DNA of 33,263 nt, taken from assembly GCA_016285175.1 (NCBI GenBank), contig JAEEQF010000010.1, positions 1 to 33,263 on the forward strand, written 5' to 3'. This stretch comes from Bacteroidales bacterium (GTDB lineage: Bacteria > Bacteroidota > Bacteroidia > Bacteroidales > UBA932). This document shows, in pieces, positions 15,426 to 24,203 of the stretch. Under the pieces are notes generated by a model. It did no database searches and was not told the DNA's origin. It worked only from the letters and a program-made list of their open reading frames with translations. How positions within the stretch are numbered: the first letter of the stretch is position 1; every line of letters starts with the position of its first letter. The position numbers and the translations under genes are program-made.

Positions 15426-16490
15426 CTAACCGTGAAGGATTTTAAGTTCTTCTTCTGAATAAAGGAATTTATCCAGCCACTCCGGTGCCATGCGGCCCAG
15501 AACGGCAAGGACGATGACTGCCACAAGGATAACTATGGCAATTATAATTATAATGCGCCAGAAATGGCGTTTCTTTGCCGGTTTCGGTTCCGGTTCCAGC
15601 ACAGGCTCGCTCTTGACGGTGGAGACTGGTGCCTCGGAGGGAGCATCGGCATTTTCTTCAGCGACCGGAGAGGCATCAGCCTCTGCCGCCACAGGTGCAG
15701 GTTCGGGTTCCGGTGCAGAAGATGTCCTGCTTTCCGGGACATCTTCGTCATTTTCGGCCATTTTTGCAGGAGATGTCCCATTTTCCGGGACATCTTCGTC
15801 ACTTTCAGTCTCCGAGTCCGGCGTATCTATTACCGTAACCAGCTCCGGAATATCACTCTCCTCCTGGTCGGGAGATTCCCGGTCGGGGTCGGGAATGACG
15901 GGGTCCGGTTCAACGACAGGGACCGGTTCCTCGGAGGGAGCATCGGCATTTTCTTCAGCAGCCAGAGAGGCATCGGCCCCTGTTTCTTCCACAACCGGTT
16001 CCGGAGCGGGGGCTTCCAGCATATCGGCCAGGTTGGAAACGGCCTCCGCCACCTCCTCCTTGGTTTCTTCGTGCGTCTTGAGGGAGAGGGACTCCAGGCC
16101 GAAACCTGCCGGATAGATGTCCAGGTCCTCATCGGCCACAAAGAAGAAATGATTCTCCCTCGTTGCCCTCAGGCGGCCCAGCCCCGGGAAAACGATGGTT
16201 TTCCGGACCTTGAGCACTTCCTTCATTTCCGAAAGGAATTCTACCAGGATACGGGTTGCATCTTCCTCTGAAATGTTATTGGAACGGGCATACAGGCTCA
16301 CCAGCAGGGTATCTTCCCCCTGTTTGGGAGAAAAGAACAGCCTCCGGTACGGCGGATGGATGGTATAGCCCTTGTCGGTAAAGGAAGCCGGGACCACCTC
16401 CGTTACAAAGCAGCCCACGCCGGGGAGCGTGACGCTGTCGTGATCCATGATCACTTCTTTTACCATTTTGGCAAGCAGGTCTATATCCAT
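15426..16490 (-). CDS. HU-CCDC81-type membrane protein with acidic repeat linker
   Basis: Protein of 354 residues. The N-terminal ~130 residues match paired bacterial HU-CCDC81 domains: VTLPGVGCFVTEVVPASF and PPYRRLFFSP, then KTIVFPGLGRLRATRENHFFF. An acidic Pro/Glu/Asp/Ser linker (~140-310) follows, then KKRHFW, one transmembrane helix (IIIIIAIVILVAVIVLAVLG) and a short tail of about 20 residues. In Bacteroidota such proteins usually continue into a SPOR peptidoglycan-binding domain after the helix; none is present here. The linker contains two copies of the in-frame repeat also found in the MMPL protein and a duplicated DEDVPE motif with palindromic DNA. It is the first gene of the five-gene minus-strand operon, with a TAAATTTG box 27 nt upstream. 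Confidence 0.8.
   Translation of the reverse strand: MDIDLLAKMVKEVIMDHDSVTLPGVGCFVTEVVPASFTDKGYTIHPPYRRLFFSPKQGEDTLLVSLYARSNNISEEDATRILVEFLSEMKEVLKVRKTIVFPGLGRLRATRENHFFFVADEDLDIYPAGFGLESLSLKTHEETKEEVAEAVSNLADMLEAPAPEPVVEETGADASLAAEENADAPSEEPVPVVEPDPVIPDPDRESPDQEESDIPELVTVIDTPDSETESDEDVPENGTSPAKMAENDEDVPESRTSSAPEPEPAPVAAEADASPVAEENADAPSEAPVSTVKSEPVLEPEPKPAKKRHFWRIIIIIAIVILVAVIVLAVLGRMAPEWLDKFLYSEEELKILHG
15626..15688 (-). repeat. In-frame coding repeat, copy C
   Basis: Encodes AEADASPVAEENADAPSEAP in the HU-CCDC81 linker. It is nearly identical at DNA level to copy B in the MMPL gene (56 of 59 by eye). Confidence 0.85.
15718..15746. repeat. Palindrome within coding sequence (GAAGATGTCC stem)
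   Basis: Perfect 10-bp inverted repeat GAAGATGTCC/GGACATCTTC with a 9-nt loop, encoding part of DEDVPESRTS. A sister copy begins 51 bp downstream. Confidence 0.8.
15771..15795. repeat. Second palindrome within coding sequence
   Basis: Perfect 9-bp inverted repeat AGATGTCCC/GGGACATCT with a 7-nt loop, encoding part of DEDVPENGTS. With the copy at 15718 it forms a 51-bp (17-codon) duplication in the linker. Confidence 0.8.
15923..15982 (-). repeat. In-frame coding repeat, copy D
   Basis: Encodes TGADASLAAEENADAPSEEP in the HU-CCDC81 linker. It is more diverged at DNA level than copies B and C but in the same phase. Confidence 0.8.
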
Positions 16491-16517
16491 AGCTGTTGGC
16501 TGTTAGGGTTAATCGTA

Positions 16518-16525
16518 CAAATTTA
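16518..16525 (-). promoter_or_regulatory. -7 box (TAAATTTG) of the HU-CCDC81 to ampG operon
   Basis: Minus-strand TAnnTTTG match 27 nt before the ATG at 16490. It is the only convincing promoter seen for the five closely spaced genes down to 10596. Confidence 0.65.
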
Positions 16526-16545
16526 TGAAAAATAATCGGAAAACC

Positions 16546-16576
16546 TTTGGAGAATCCAAAAAAGATTGTACCTTTG
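16546..16576 (+). promoter_or_regulatory. Promoter of tRNA-Asn (TTTG, 19 nt, TACCTTTG)
   Basis: Both elements of a Bacteroidota promoter are visible: -33 TTTG at 16546-16549 and -7 TACCTTTG at 16569-16576, 19 nt apart. The tRNA starts about 30 nt later. Confidence 0.8.
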
Positions 16577-16605
16577 CAATCCCGTTCCACGAGAGCGGAA
16601 AAAAT

Positions 16606-16682
16606 TCCTCCTTAGCTCAGTTGGTTAGAGCATCTGACTGTTAATCAGAGGGTCGTTGGTTCAAGTCCAACAGGGGGAGCCA
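16606..16682 (+). tRNA. tRNA-Asn (GTT)
   Basis: A complete cloverleaf: acceptor TCCTCCT/AGGGGGA with one T-G wobble, D-arm GCTC/GAGC, anticodon stem TCTGA/TCAGA with loop CTGTTAA (anticodon GTT), T-arm GTTGG/CCAAC with TTCAAGT, discriminator G, and an encoded CCA. It has its own promoter and terminator. Confidence 0.97.
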
Positions 16683-16684
16683 AA

Positions 16685-16720
16685 AGAGAAGAGACATCAA
16701 CGTCCCTTCTCTTTTTTTTT
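16685..16720 (+). terminator. Terminator of tRNA-Asn
   Basis: Stem AGAGAAGAGAC/GTCCCTTCTCT with one mismatch, then a run of nine T. It sits directly after the tRNA. Confidence 0.9.
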
Positions 16721-16734
16721 GCCCCATTTTTATA

Positions 16735-16742
16735 TACCTTTG
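16735..16742 (+). promoter_or_regulatory. -7 box (TACCTTTG) of the kinase/protease/PqqD/ABC operon
   Basis: Exact TAnnTTTG match ending 6 nt before the ATG at 16749, predicting an almost leaderless message. No discrete -33 is seen; the expected place is the T run of the preceding terminator. Confidence 0.7.
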
Positions 16743-16748
16743 TAGTTA

Positions 16749-17621
16749 ATGAAAATCTTTTGCTACAAGGTGGCGGGATTCGTATTCCGCATAGAAAGCC
16801 TGGAAGGCTCCTCCCTTCCGGAGGAGCTGGGGAATCTGGCACCGTTCCGGGTGAGAGAATTCGGACCCATGCTATTCTCCCTGAAGATAGTGGAAAAGCT
16901 GCCGGAGGAGGCCTGGGAGCCGTATTTCAAGACGGACGACGGGCCGGGCTTCCCGGAGATTTCCATCGGCATCAACGAGGGCGGGTATCGTTTCAGTTTC
17001 AGTCCCCTGCCCGGAAAACCCCTCGCCGGCATCCTGGTGGCCGATAAAGGCTTCAAAAAAGCGCAGCTGCAGATCACAGGCGTGGACAGCAACTTTGCCC
17101 TCAACAATGCCCTCATGCTGCTGTTTGCCTTTGCATCGGCCCGGGAAGGAGCGTTGGAAATGCATGCCTCGGTGGTGACGAACGGCGGAAAAGGCTATCT
17201 GTTCCTGGGCAAGAGCGGCACCGGGAAAAGCACCCACAGCAGCCTCTGGCTCAAGCACATCCCCGGCACGGAGCTGCTCAACGACGACAATCCCATCCTC
17301 AAGCTGGAGGCCGACGGAAGTGTCCGCGTCTACGGCTCTCCCTGGAGTGGGAAAACCCCTTGCTACAAGGCCCAGGACGTGCCCGTGGGCGCCGTCGTAC
17401 GCATCCGCCAGGCTCCGGAAAACCGGATTCAACGGCTGGAAACCCTGCAGGCATACGCCTCCCTGATGGCATCGGCCTCCGGCTTCCGCCCTTTCAAGGA
17501 CCTCTCCGACGGCTGGCACCGGACACTGGAAGCCCTGGCGGGAAAGGTCCCCTGCTATGTGCTGGACTGCCTGCCGGACCAGGGCGCTGCGGAACTTTGT
17601 TACAAGACGGTCCATGGATAA
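16749..17621 (+). CDS. HPr-kinase/PEPCK-fold ATP-binding protein
   Basis: Protein of 290 residues. A P-loop GKSGTGKST lies at 154-162, preceded by LEMHASVV with a conserved-type His at 139, followed by LNDDNP (Asp179-180) and VYGSPWSGK (196-202). This layout matches the HprK-like kinases that occur beside PqqD proteins in RiPP clusters; one such kinase phosphorylates a lasso peptide. It lacks the N-terminal regulatory domain of true HPr kinase. The ~130-residue N-terminal part has no motif I recognise. It overlaps the protease gene by 8 bp (17614-17621) and is first in a four-gene block. A peptide-modifying kinase is the favoured inference; a carbon-regulatory HPr kinase is unlikely. Confidence 0.75.
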   Translation: MKIFCYKVAGFVFRIESLEGSSLPEELGNLAPFRVREFGPMLFSLKIVEKLPEEAWEPYFKTDDGPGFPEISIGINEGGYRFSFSPLPGKPLAGILVADKGFKKAQLQITGVDSNFALNNALMLLFAFASAREGALEMHASVVTNGGKGYLFLGKSGTGKSTHSSLWLKHIPGTELLNDDNPILKLEADGSVRVYGSPWSGKTPCYKAQDVPVGAVVRIRQAPENRIQRLETLQAYASLMASASGFRPFKDLSDGWHRTLEALAGKVPCYVLDCLPDQGAAELCYKTVHG

Positions 17622-18036
17622 ACGCGTACTGCCCAACGAGGTGCTGCTGGAAGAAGCCGGCAAGCTGCTGGATGAGGGCCGCGATGTGACCTTCACCCCG
17701 CTGGGAAGCAGTATGCTGCCCTTCATCCGCGGCGGGAAAGACAGCGTCACCCTCCGGAAGATGCCGTCGGCCCAGGTGGGAGACATCGTGCTGGTCCGCC
17801 TTCCGGGCCGATACATACTGCACCGGATCATCGCCCTGGAAGGAGAAAAAGTAACACTGATGGGCGACGGCAACCTGGTTGGGACCGAAAATTGCACGCG
17901 GGGGGACATTATGGGTACCGTCACCGCCATCCAAAAAGGAAAAAACCGGACGGTGAAACCGGGAAACGGCCGCTTCTGGCGCGCCCTGAAGCCATTCAGA
18001 AGATATATTTTGGCAATTTACAGAAGACTGATATGA
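17614..18036 (+). CDS. S24/S26-type serine protease without membrane anchor
   Basis: Protein of 140 residues. TPLGSSMLPFI (Ser33 before Met34) matches the catalytic serine box of signal peptidases and LexA-type proteases; RYILHRIIALEG places a His (His70) where type I signal peptidases have Lys, as in Sec11/SipW-type enzymes; LMGDGN (84-87) is the box E region. Unlike true signal peptidases it has no N-terminal transmembrane helix; the C-terminus is a basic amphipathic stretch (RALKPFRRYILAIYRRLI) that could touch the membrane. The start is the ATG at 17614, because upstream codons belong to the kinase gene in another frame. The stop overlaps the PqqD start (ATGA). A leader-peptide protease for an exported peptide is inferred. 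Confidence 0.75.
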   Translation: MDKRVLPNEVLLEEAGKLLDEGRDVTFTPLGSSMLPFIRGGKDSVTLRKMPSAQVGDIVLVRLPGRYILHRIIALEGEKVTLMGDGNLVGTENCTRGDIMGTVTAIQKGKNRTVKPGNGRFWRALKPFRRYILAIYRRLI

Positions 18037-18298
18037 GAATAAAGGAAGGATTCATCCTCCGCACCATTTGCGGGGAACACGTGGTGGTGGGCGAAGGGCT
18101 CGCTCAGGTAAACTTCAACAAGATGCTGTCGCTCAACTCATCGGCCGCCTATCTCTGGGAAGCGGTGACGGGAAAGGAATTCACCGTGGAAGACCTCACC
18201 AGCCTCCTCACGGAAAAGTATGATGTATCGGCCGAAAGGGCGGCGGAAGACGCCGCCAAGGTGGCCGGGATCTGGATCCGGGAAGGCGTAGCGGAAGC

Positions 18299-18302
<4 letters not shown>
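18033..18302 (+). CDS. PqqD-family peptide-binding protein
   Basis: Protein of 89 residues with the small winged-helix PqqD pattern: MRIKEGFILRTICGEHVVV, NFNKMLSLNSSAAYLWE, then a helical second half with LTSLLTEKYDVSAERAAED. PqqD domains bind the leader part of precursor peptides (RiPP recognition element) and deliver them to modifying enzymes. Starts and stops overlap both neighbours by four bases (ATGA at 18033 and 18299), so the four genes are almost certainly one message. No precursor peptide gene was found next to it. Confidence 0.85.
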
Positions 18303-21161
<2,859 letters not shown>

Positions 21162-21180
21162 CAGACCGTCAGGCATATAT

Positions 21181-21220
21181 AAGAATGAGGCTGGCCGCTC
21201 AGGTCAGTCTCATTCTTTTT
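21181..21220 (+). terminator. Terminator of the esterase gene
   Basis: 13-bp stem AAGAATGAGGCTG/CAGTCTCATTCTT (one G-T pair) with an 11-nt loop and TTTTT. It lies 19 nt after the stop. Confidence 0.9.
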
Positions 21221-21226
21221 GGGGGC

Positions 21227-21382
21227 TGGACCGGGTCCAAGGTATTTTTGGACTTGGTCCAATTATAGGTGCTGGACCAAGTCCAGCGATAATGCCATAG
21301 AAGGGCTTGGAAGGCCGATGTAGTGGACCTGGTCCAAAGGACAAAAATGGACCTGGTCCAAATGTTGGCTGGACCAGGTCCA
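21227..21382. repeat. Array of six 13-bp palindromes (TGGACCnGGTCCA family)
   Basis: Copies start at 21227 (TGGACCGGGTCCA), 21249 (TGGACTTGGTCCA), 21273 (TGGACCAAGTCCA), 21324 and 21348 (both TGGACCTGGTCCA) and 21370 (TGGACCAGGTCCA). Start-to-start distances are 22, 24, 51, 24 and 22 bp, so the array is mirror-symmetric around a 38-bp core (21286-21323). Spacers of equal length have different sequences. No gene is in this 304-bp intergenic region (21162-21465), which otherwise holds the esterase terminator and the hairpin at 21407. Confidence 0.9.
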
Positions 21383-21406
21383 CATTCCCTATGATTATGA
21401 AGTGAA

Positions 21407-21450
21407 AGGAGGAAGGAAGGCACTCCCGCAGGAGCGCCTTCCTTCCTCCT
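21407..21450. repeat. Hairpin element 1 (short form)
   Basis: Perfect 15-bp arms AGGAGGAAGGAAGGC / GCCTTCCTTCCTCCT with an inner CTCC/GGAG stem. It shares most of its arm with the longer hairpin at 22163-22273. It lies 15 bp after the exonuclease stop and may double as that gene's terminator (weak T-rich tail on the minus strand). Confidence 0.85.
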
Positions 21451-21465
21451 CTGACTAAAAGTACT

Positions 21466-21960
21466 CTAAAGAATAGCACGTGCAATGGCAGCACAGGCCT
21501 CTGCATCGGCCAGGGCGTGATGATGCCTGGTAAGGTCGTATCCGCAGGCTGCGGCAACGGTCTGGAGCTGATGGTTGGGCAGGCTGGAACCAAAGTGATG
21601 GCGGGAGGCGGCCAGCGTATCAAAAAACCGATAATCCGGATAGTCCATCTGATAGACCCGGAACACCTCTCTCAGACAGCCCTCGTCAAAACGGGCATTG
21701 TGGGCGACAAGGGGCAAACCTTCAATCATCGGCGCTATCTTCTCCCAAACCGAAGGGAATACCGGCGCATCCTCCGTATCTTCCGGCCCAAGACCGTGGA
21801 CCTGCCGGCAGAACCACTGGTAGTACTCCGGCTCCGGATGGATGAGACTGTAGAAAGAATCCACCACTTCCCCGCCCCGGACAACGACAACCCCAACGCT
21901 GCAGACACTGCAACGCTGTTCGTTAGCGGTTTCAAAGTCTATTGCAGCAAAATCGGTCAT
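21466..21960 (-). CDS. DEDDh 3'-5' exonuclease (DNA polymerase III epsilon-like)
   Basis: Protein of 164 residues with the DEDDh exonuclease motifs: ExoI FAAIDFETA (Asp and Glu), ExoII LVAHNARFDEGCL, and ExoIII HHALADAEACA with the His and Asp. Family members bind two metal ions and degrade DNA or RNA from the 3' end. It is a short stand-alone domain without helicase or polymerase parts, so a repair or proofreading-type role is possible but unproven. It starts at the ATG at 21960, 17 nt after a TACCTTTG box. It is flanked on both sides by a palindrome array plus hairpin element. Confidence 0.92.
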   Translation of the reverse strand: MTDFAAIDFETANEQRCSVCSVGVVVVRGGEVVDSFYSLIHPEPEYYQWFCRQVHGLGPEDTEDAPVFPSVWEKIAPMIEGLPLVAHNARFDEGCLREVFRVYQMDYPDYRFFDTLAASRHHFGSSLPNHQLQTVAAACGYDLTRHHHALADAEACAAIARAIL

Positions 21961-21977
21961 GGGTTAATTCTATAAGA

Positions 21978-21985
21978 CAAAGGTA
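21978..21985 (-). promoter_or_regulatory. -7 box (TACCTTTG) of the exonuclease gene
   Basis: Minus-strand TAnnTTTG match 17 nt from the ATG. Palindrome array 2 begins 28 bp upstream of it, close enough for a factor bound there to influence this promoter. Confidence 0.7.
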
Positions 21986-22012
21986 CAATTTTATTCTTGA
22001 AGATAACTATTT

Positions 22013-22126
22013 TGGGAGAGGTGGTCTTTTCAACAAAGGGACCTCTCCCATGAAAACCCTATCTCAGGACTCTCCAAGGCCATTATAATGGGAGAGGTCC
22101 CCTATCCTTGACACCCACCTCTCCCA
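22013..22126. repeat. Array of four inverted 10-bp sites (TGGGAGAGGT)
   Basis: TGGGAGAGGT at 22013 and 22089, and its inverse ACCTCTCCCA at 22041 and 22117. The members of each pair are 28 bp apart (18-nt loop), and the pairs are separated by a 38-bp core (22051-22088). The core has AAGGCC at the same offset as in the core of the array at 21227. No gene is present in 21961-22294; the rest of that stretch holds the exonuclease promoter and hairpin element 2. Confidence 0.88.
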
Positions 22127-22162
22127 GCTAACACGTATTGTTGAATCTAGTCTCCAAAAAGA

Positions 22163-22273
22163 GGAGGAAGGGAAGGCACTCCCGCGGGCTTGTCCACCCC
22201 CGGACAAGTACAGTGGGAGGGGCCGGAGAGAGCGAAGCGAACGGAGTCCCGCGGGAGTGCCTTCCCTTCCTCC
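22163..22273. repeat. Hairpin element 2 (long form), probable terminator of ruvX-def
   Basis: Perfect 26-bp terminal inverted repeats (22163-22188 and 22248-22273; arm begins GGAGGAAGGGAAGGCACTCC). They enclose 59 nt with an internal CTTGTCC/GGACAAG hairpin and a GAGCGAAGCGAA word shared with repeats at 24204 and 28308. On the minus strand the hairpin is followed by CTCTTTTTGG, so it can terminate the ruvX-def operon, which ends 21 bp away. It looks like a MITE-sized or REP-like element; no flanking target duplication was identified. Confidence 0.85.
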
Positions 22274-22294
22274 CACCTTAGACCAGATTCTCTT

Positions 22295-22849
22295 CTACTT
22301 GTACTTCACGTTGTAGTGCGGATGGACTTTGCCCTTGACGATGCCCTGGAGCTTGCTGGAGAGCATTTTGCGGCGGATGGGGGCGGCGTGGTCCGTAAAG
22401 AGGTCCCCGTCCAGGTGGGACATCTCGTGCTGGATCATGCGGGCGGCAAAATTGTCAAAAGACTCCGTAACCTTCTCCAAATCTTCGTTGTAATACTCTA
22501 CCGTTATCTTCTTGGGGCGGACTATGTCGCAGTAGATGCCCGGGATGCTGAGGCAGCCTTCCGAATAGGTGACCTTCTCATCGCTTTCCTCCACAATCAC
22601 CGGATTGATGAGGGTGCGGCGGAAATCCTTGAGATACTCGTACATGTCCGAGACAACGTCCCCGTCCACAATTACCACTCTCACGCTCTCCCCTATCTGG
22701 GGGGCGGCCAGGCCGCAGCCATCGGCCTTGGACAGGGTGTCCTTCAGGTCCTGAACCAGGGCGGCGATGCCGGCTTTGTCGGACAGGTCTGCATCGGCCG
22801 CTTTCTTGCGGAGCACCTCGGCCCCGTATAAATAAATGGGTTTTATCAT
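22295..22849 (-). CDS. def: Peptide deformylase
   Basis: Protein of 184 residues that removes the N-formyl group from new proteins, using a metal held by Cys and two His. All three motifs are intact: GCGLAAPQIG, EGCLSIPG with the Cys ligand, and QHEMSHLDG with both His ligands and the catalytic Glu. The ATG at 22849 overlaps the ruvX stop (ATGA, 22846-22849), so the two are co-expressed. Confidence 0.97.
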   Translation of the reverse strand: MIKPIYLYGAEVLRKKAADADLSDKAGIAALVQDLKDTLSKADGCGLAAPQIGESVRVVIVDGDVVSDMYEYLKDFRRTLINPVIVEESDEKVTYSEGCLSIPGIYCDIVRPKKITVEYYNEDLEKVTESFDNFAARMIQHEMSHLDGDLFTDHAAPIRRKMLSSKLQGIVKGKVHPHYNVKYK

Positions 22850-23334
22850 TTTCTTCTCCTCTTGGTGTTTTTTACGGACAGGCTTTCCGGAACGTTACCG
22901 GGGTCTATGGCAGCGCTTCCGCCGTTCATGCGGTCCAGATACCCTTGCAGGATGATGGCTGCGCTGATGCGGTCTACCGAGGCCTTGTCCCGGCGCTGCT
23001 GCGCTTTCATGCCGCCGTCTATCATGGCGCGATGGGCCAGCACGGAAGTGAACCGCTCGTCTTCCAGCGTTACGGGGACCTCCGGGAACGCCTTGCCAAG
23101 CTGCTTCAGGAAGGCATCCACATGGGGCTGCGCCTCTGCGGGCCTGCCGTCCAGATTCACCGGATAACCCACTACAAAACGAATGATTCTCTCTTTTTCC
23201 GCGTATTTTTTGAGATAATCTATTAACTTTGTAGAATCGACCGTATCCAGCGCGGAAGCGAAGATGCCCAGGGGGTCACTGGCGGCAAGACCGGTGCGCT
23301 TTTGGCCATAATCTATTCCAACGAGTCTGTCCAT
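22846..23334 (-). CDS. ruvX: Holliday junction resolvase-like YqgF/RuvX
   Basis: Protein of 162 residues with the RNase H-like fold of the YqgF family: VGIDYGQKRTGLA at the N-terminus with the first Asp, FVVGYPVNLDG, TLEDERFTSVLA with the Glu, and DRISAAIILQGYL with the C-terminal Asp. Relatives process 16S rRNA ends or Holliday junctions. The start is placed at the ATG at 23334 (MDRLVGIDYG), 6 nt after a TACCTTTG box; the longer open frame to 23406 begins upstream of the promoter. The gene is divergent from the M23 gene. Confidence 0.93.
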   Translation of the reverse strand: MDRLVGIDYGQKRTGLAASDPLGIFASALDTVDSTKLIDYLKKYAEKERIIRFVVGYPVNLDGRPAEAQPHVDAFLKQLGKAFPEVPVTLEDERFTSVLAHRAMIDGGMKAQQRRDKASVDRISAAIILQGYLDRMNGGSAAIDPGNVPESLSVKNTKRRRK

Positions 23335-23340
23335 ACGGTG

Positions 23341-23348
23341 CAAAGGTA
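23341..23348 (-). promoter_or_regulatory. -7 box (TACCTTTG) of ruvX-def
   Basis: Minus-strand TAnnTTTG match only 6 nt before the ruvX ATG, predicting a nearly leaderless transcript. No comparable plus-strand box was found for the divergent M23 gene. Confidence 0.7.
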
Positions 23349-23356
23349 AGAATTTT

Positions 23357-24199
23357 ATGGACAACCAGCAAGATAAGAAAAACCGGAACTTCCGGCTTTC
23401 GCTCATAGACGCCCTGTCTCATGAGCGGCTGTGGAGTCTGCGGTTCAACCGGACCACCTTCATCATTGCGGCCCTGTCGGCCGTTGTGATAGTGGTGGTG
23501 GGCCTGTTCTGCCTCATTGCCTATACCCCCATCCGCACCTTCATCCCCGGTTATCCGGACGCCCATTCCCGCCGGCAGGCCGTGCAGAATTCCCTGCGTA
23601 TCGACTCGCTGGAAACCCGCATCCTGCAGTGGGAGCTTTATACGGAGAATCTCCGCCGCGTGGTTGCCGGGCAGGCGCCCATCCGGATGGACAGCCTCAT
23701 CCTGTCCAACCAGGCTTCCCGCGCCACCGTAGACTCCATCTATCTGGCCTATAAGGACTCCGTCCTCAGGGCCGATGTCCTCCAGCGGGAGCAGTTCAAC
23801 CTTTCCGGCACCCGGCGCAACCTGCCCATCGAAGCCCTGTCCTTCTATACCCCGCTCAAGGGAGTGCTTTCCCGCGGATTTGAAAGGCCGATGCATCCCT
23901 GGGTGGACATTACGGCACCGGCCGGAACGCCGGTGATGGCCATCCTGGACGGCACGGTGATCTATACCGGCTGGGAAGAGGAAAGCGGCTACACCCTGGC
24001 CATCCAGCACAAGGGAGACATCATTTCCATCTACAAGAACAACCAGAAGGTGCTGAAAAAGAGCGGAGACGTGGTCAAAGGCGGCACTCCGGTGGGCATG
24101 GTGGCATCGTCCTCCTCCCTCACCACGGGAGACCATCTGCATTTTGAGCTCTGGTATGAGGGCGCCGCGGTGGACCCGGCGGAATACATCAGTTTTTAG
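23357..24199 (+). CDS. M23 (LytM)-domain membrane protein with altered active site
   Basis: Protein of 280 residues. A cytoplasmic N-terminus is followed by one transmembrane helix (~35-55), a helical periplasmic region (~70-150) and a LytM domain (~155-280). The zinc ligands look intact: His180 and Asp184 in MHPWVDI and His262 in GDHLHFELW, where His260 is also kept. The second catalytic His, normally in Y-x-H, is Asn here (IYKNNQ, Asn228), and the usual HxGxD glycine is Trp. It may be a weak or inactive endopeptidase acting as an amidase activator, as EnvC-like proteins do. Gene order M23-dxr-rseP-DUF4837 suggests one operon. The start at 23357 is the only plausible ATG before the helix. 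Confidence 0.88.
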   Translation: MDNQQDKKNRNFRLSLIDALSHERLWSLRFNRTTFIIAALSAVVIVVVGLFCLIAYTPIRTFIPGYPDAHSRRQAVQNSLRIDSLETRILQWELYTENLRRVVAGQAPIRMDSLILSNQASRATVDSIYLAYKDSVLRADVLQREQFNLSGTRRNLPIEALSFYTPLKGVLSRGFERPMHPWVDITAPAGTPVMAILDGTVIYTGWEEESGYTLAIQHKGDIISIYKNNQKVLKKSGDVVKGGTPVGMVASSSSLTTGDHLHFELWYEGAAVDPAEYISF

Positions 24200-24203
24200 A
24201 TTC

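Noticed and set aside
21227..22126. CRISPR array
   Set aside because: Repeats are 10-13 bp palindromes with spacers of 9-38 bp set symmetrically. There are no 24-37 bp direct repeats, uniform spacers or cas genes.
22163..22273. Complete insertion sequence
   Set aside because: Despite 26-bp terminal inverted repeats the element is 111 bp with no transposase frame, and no target-site duplication was recognised; at most a MITE- or REP-like unit.
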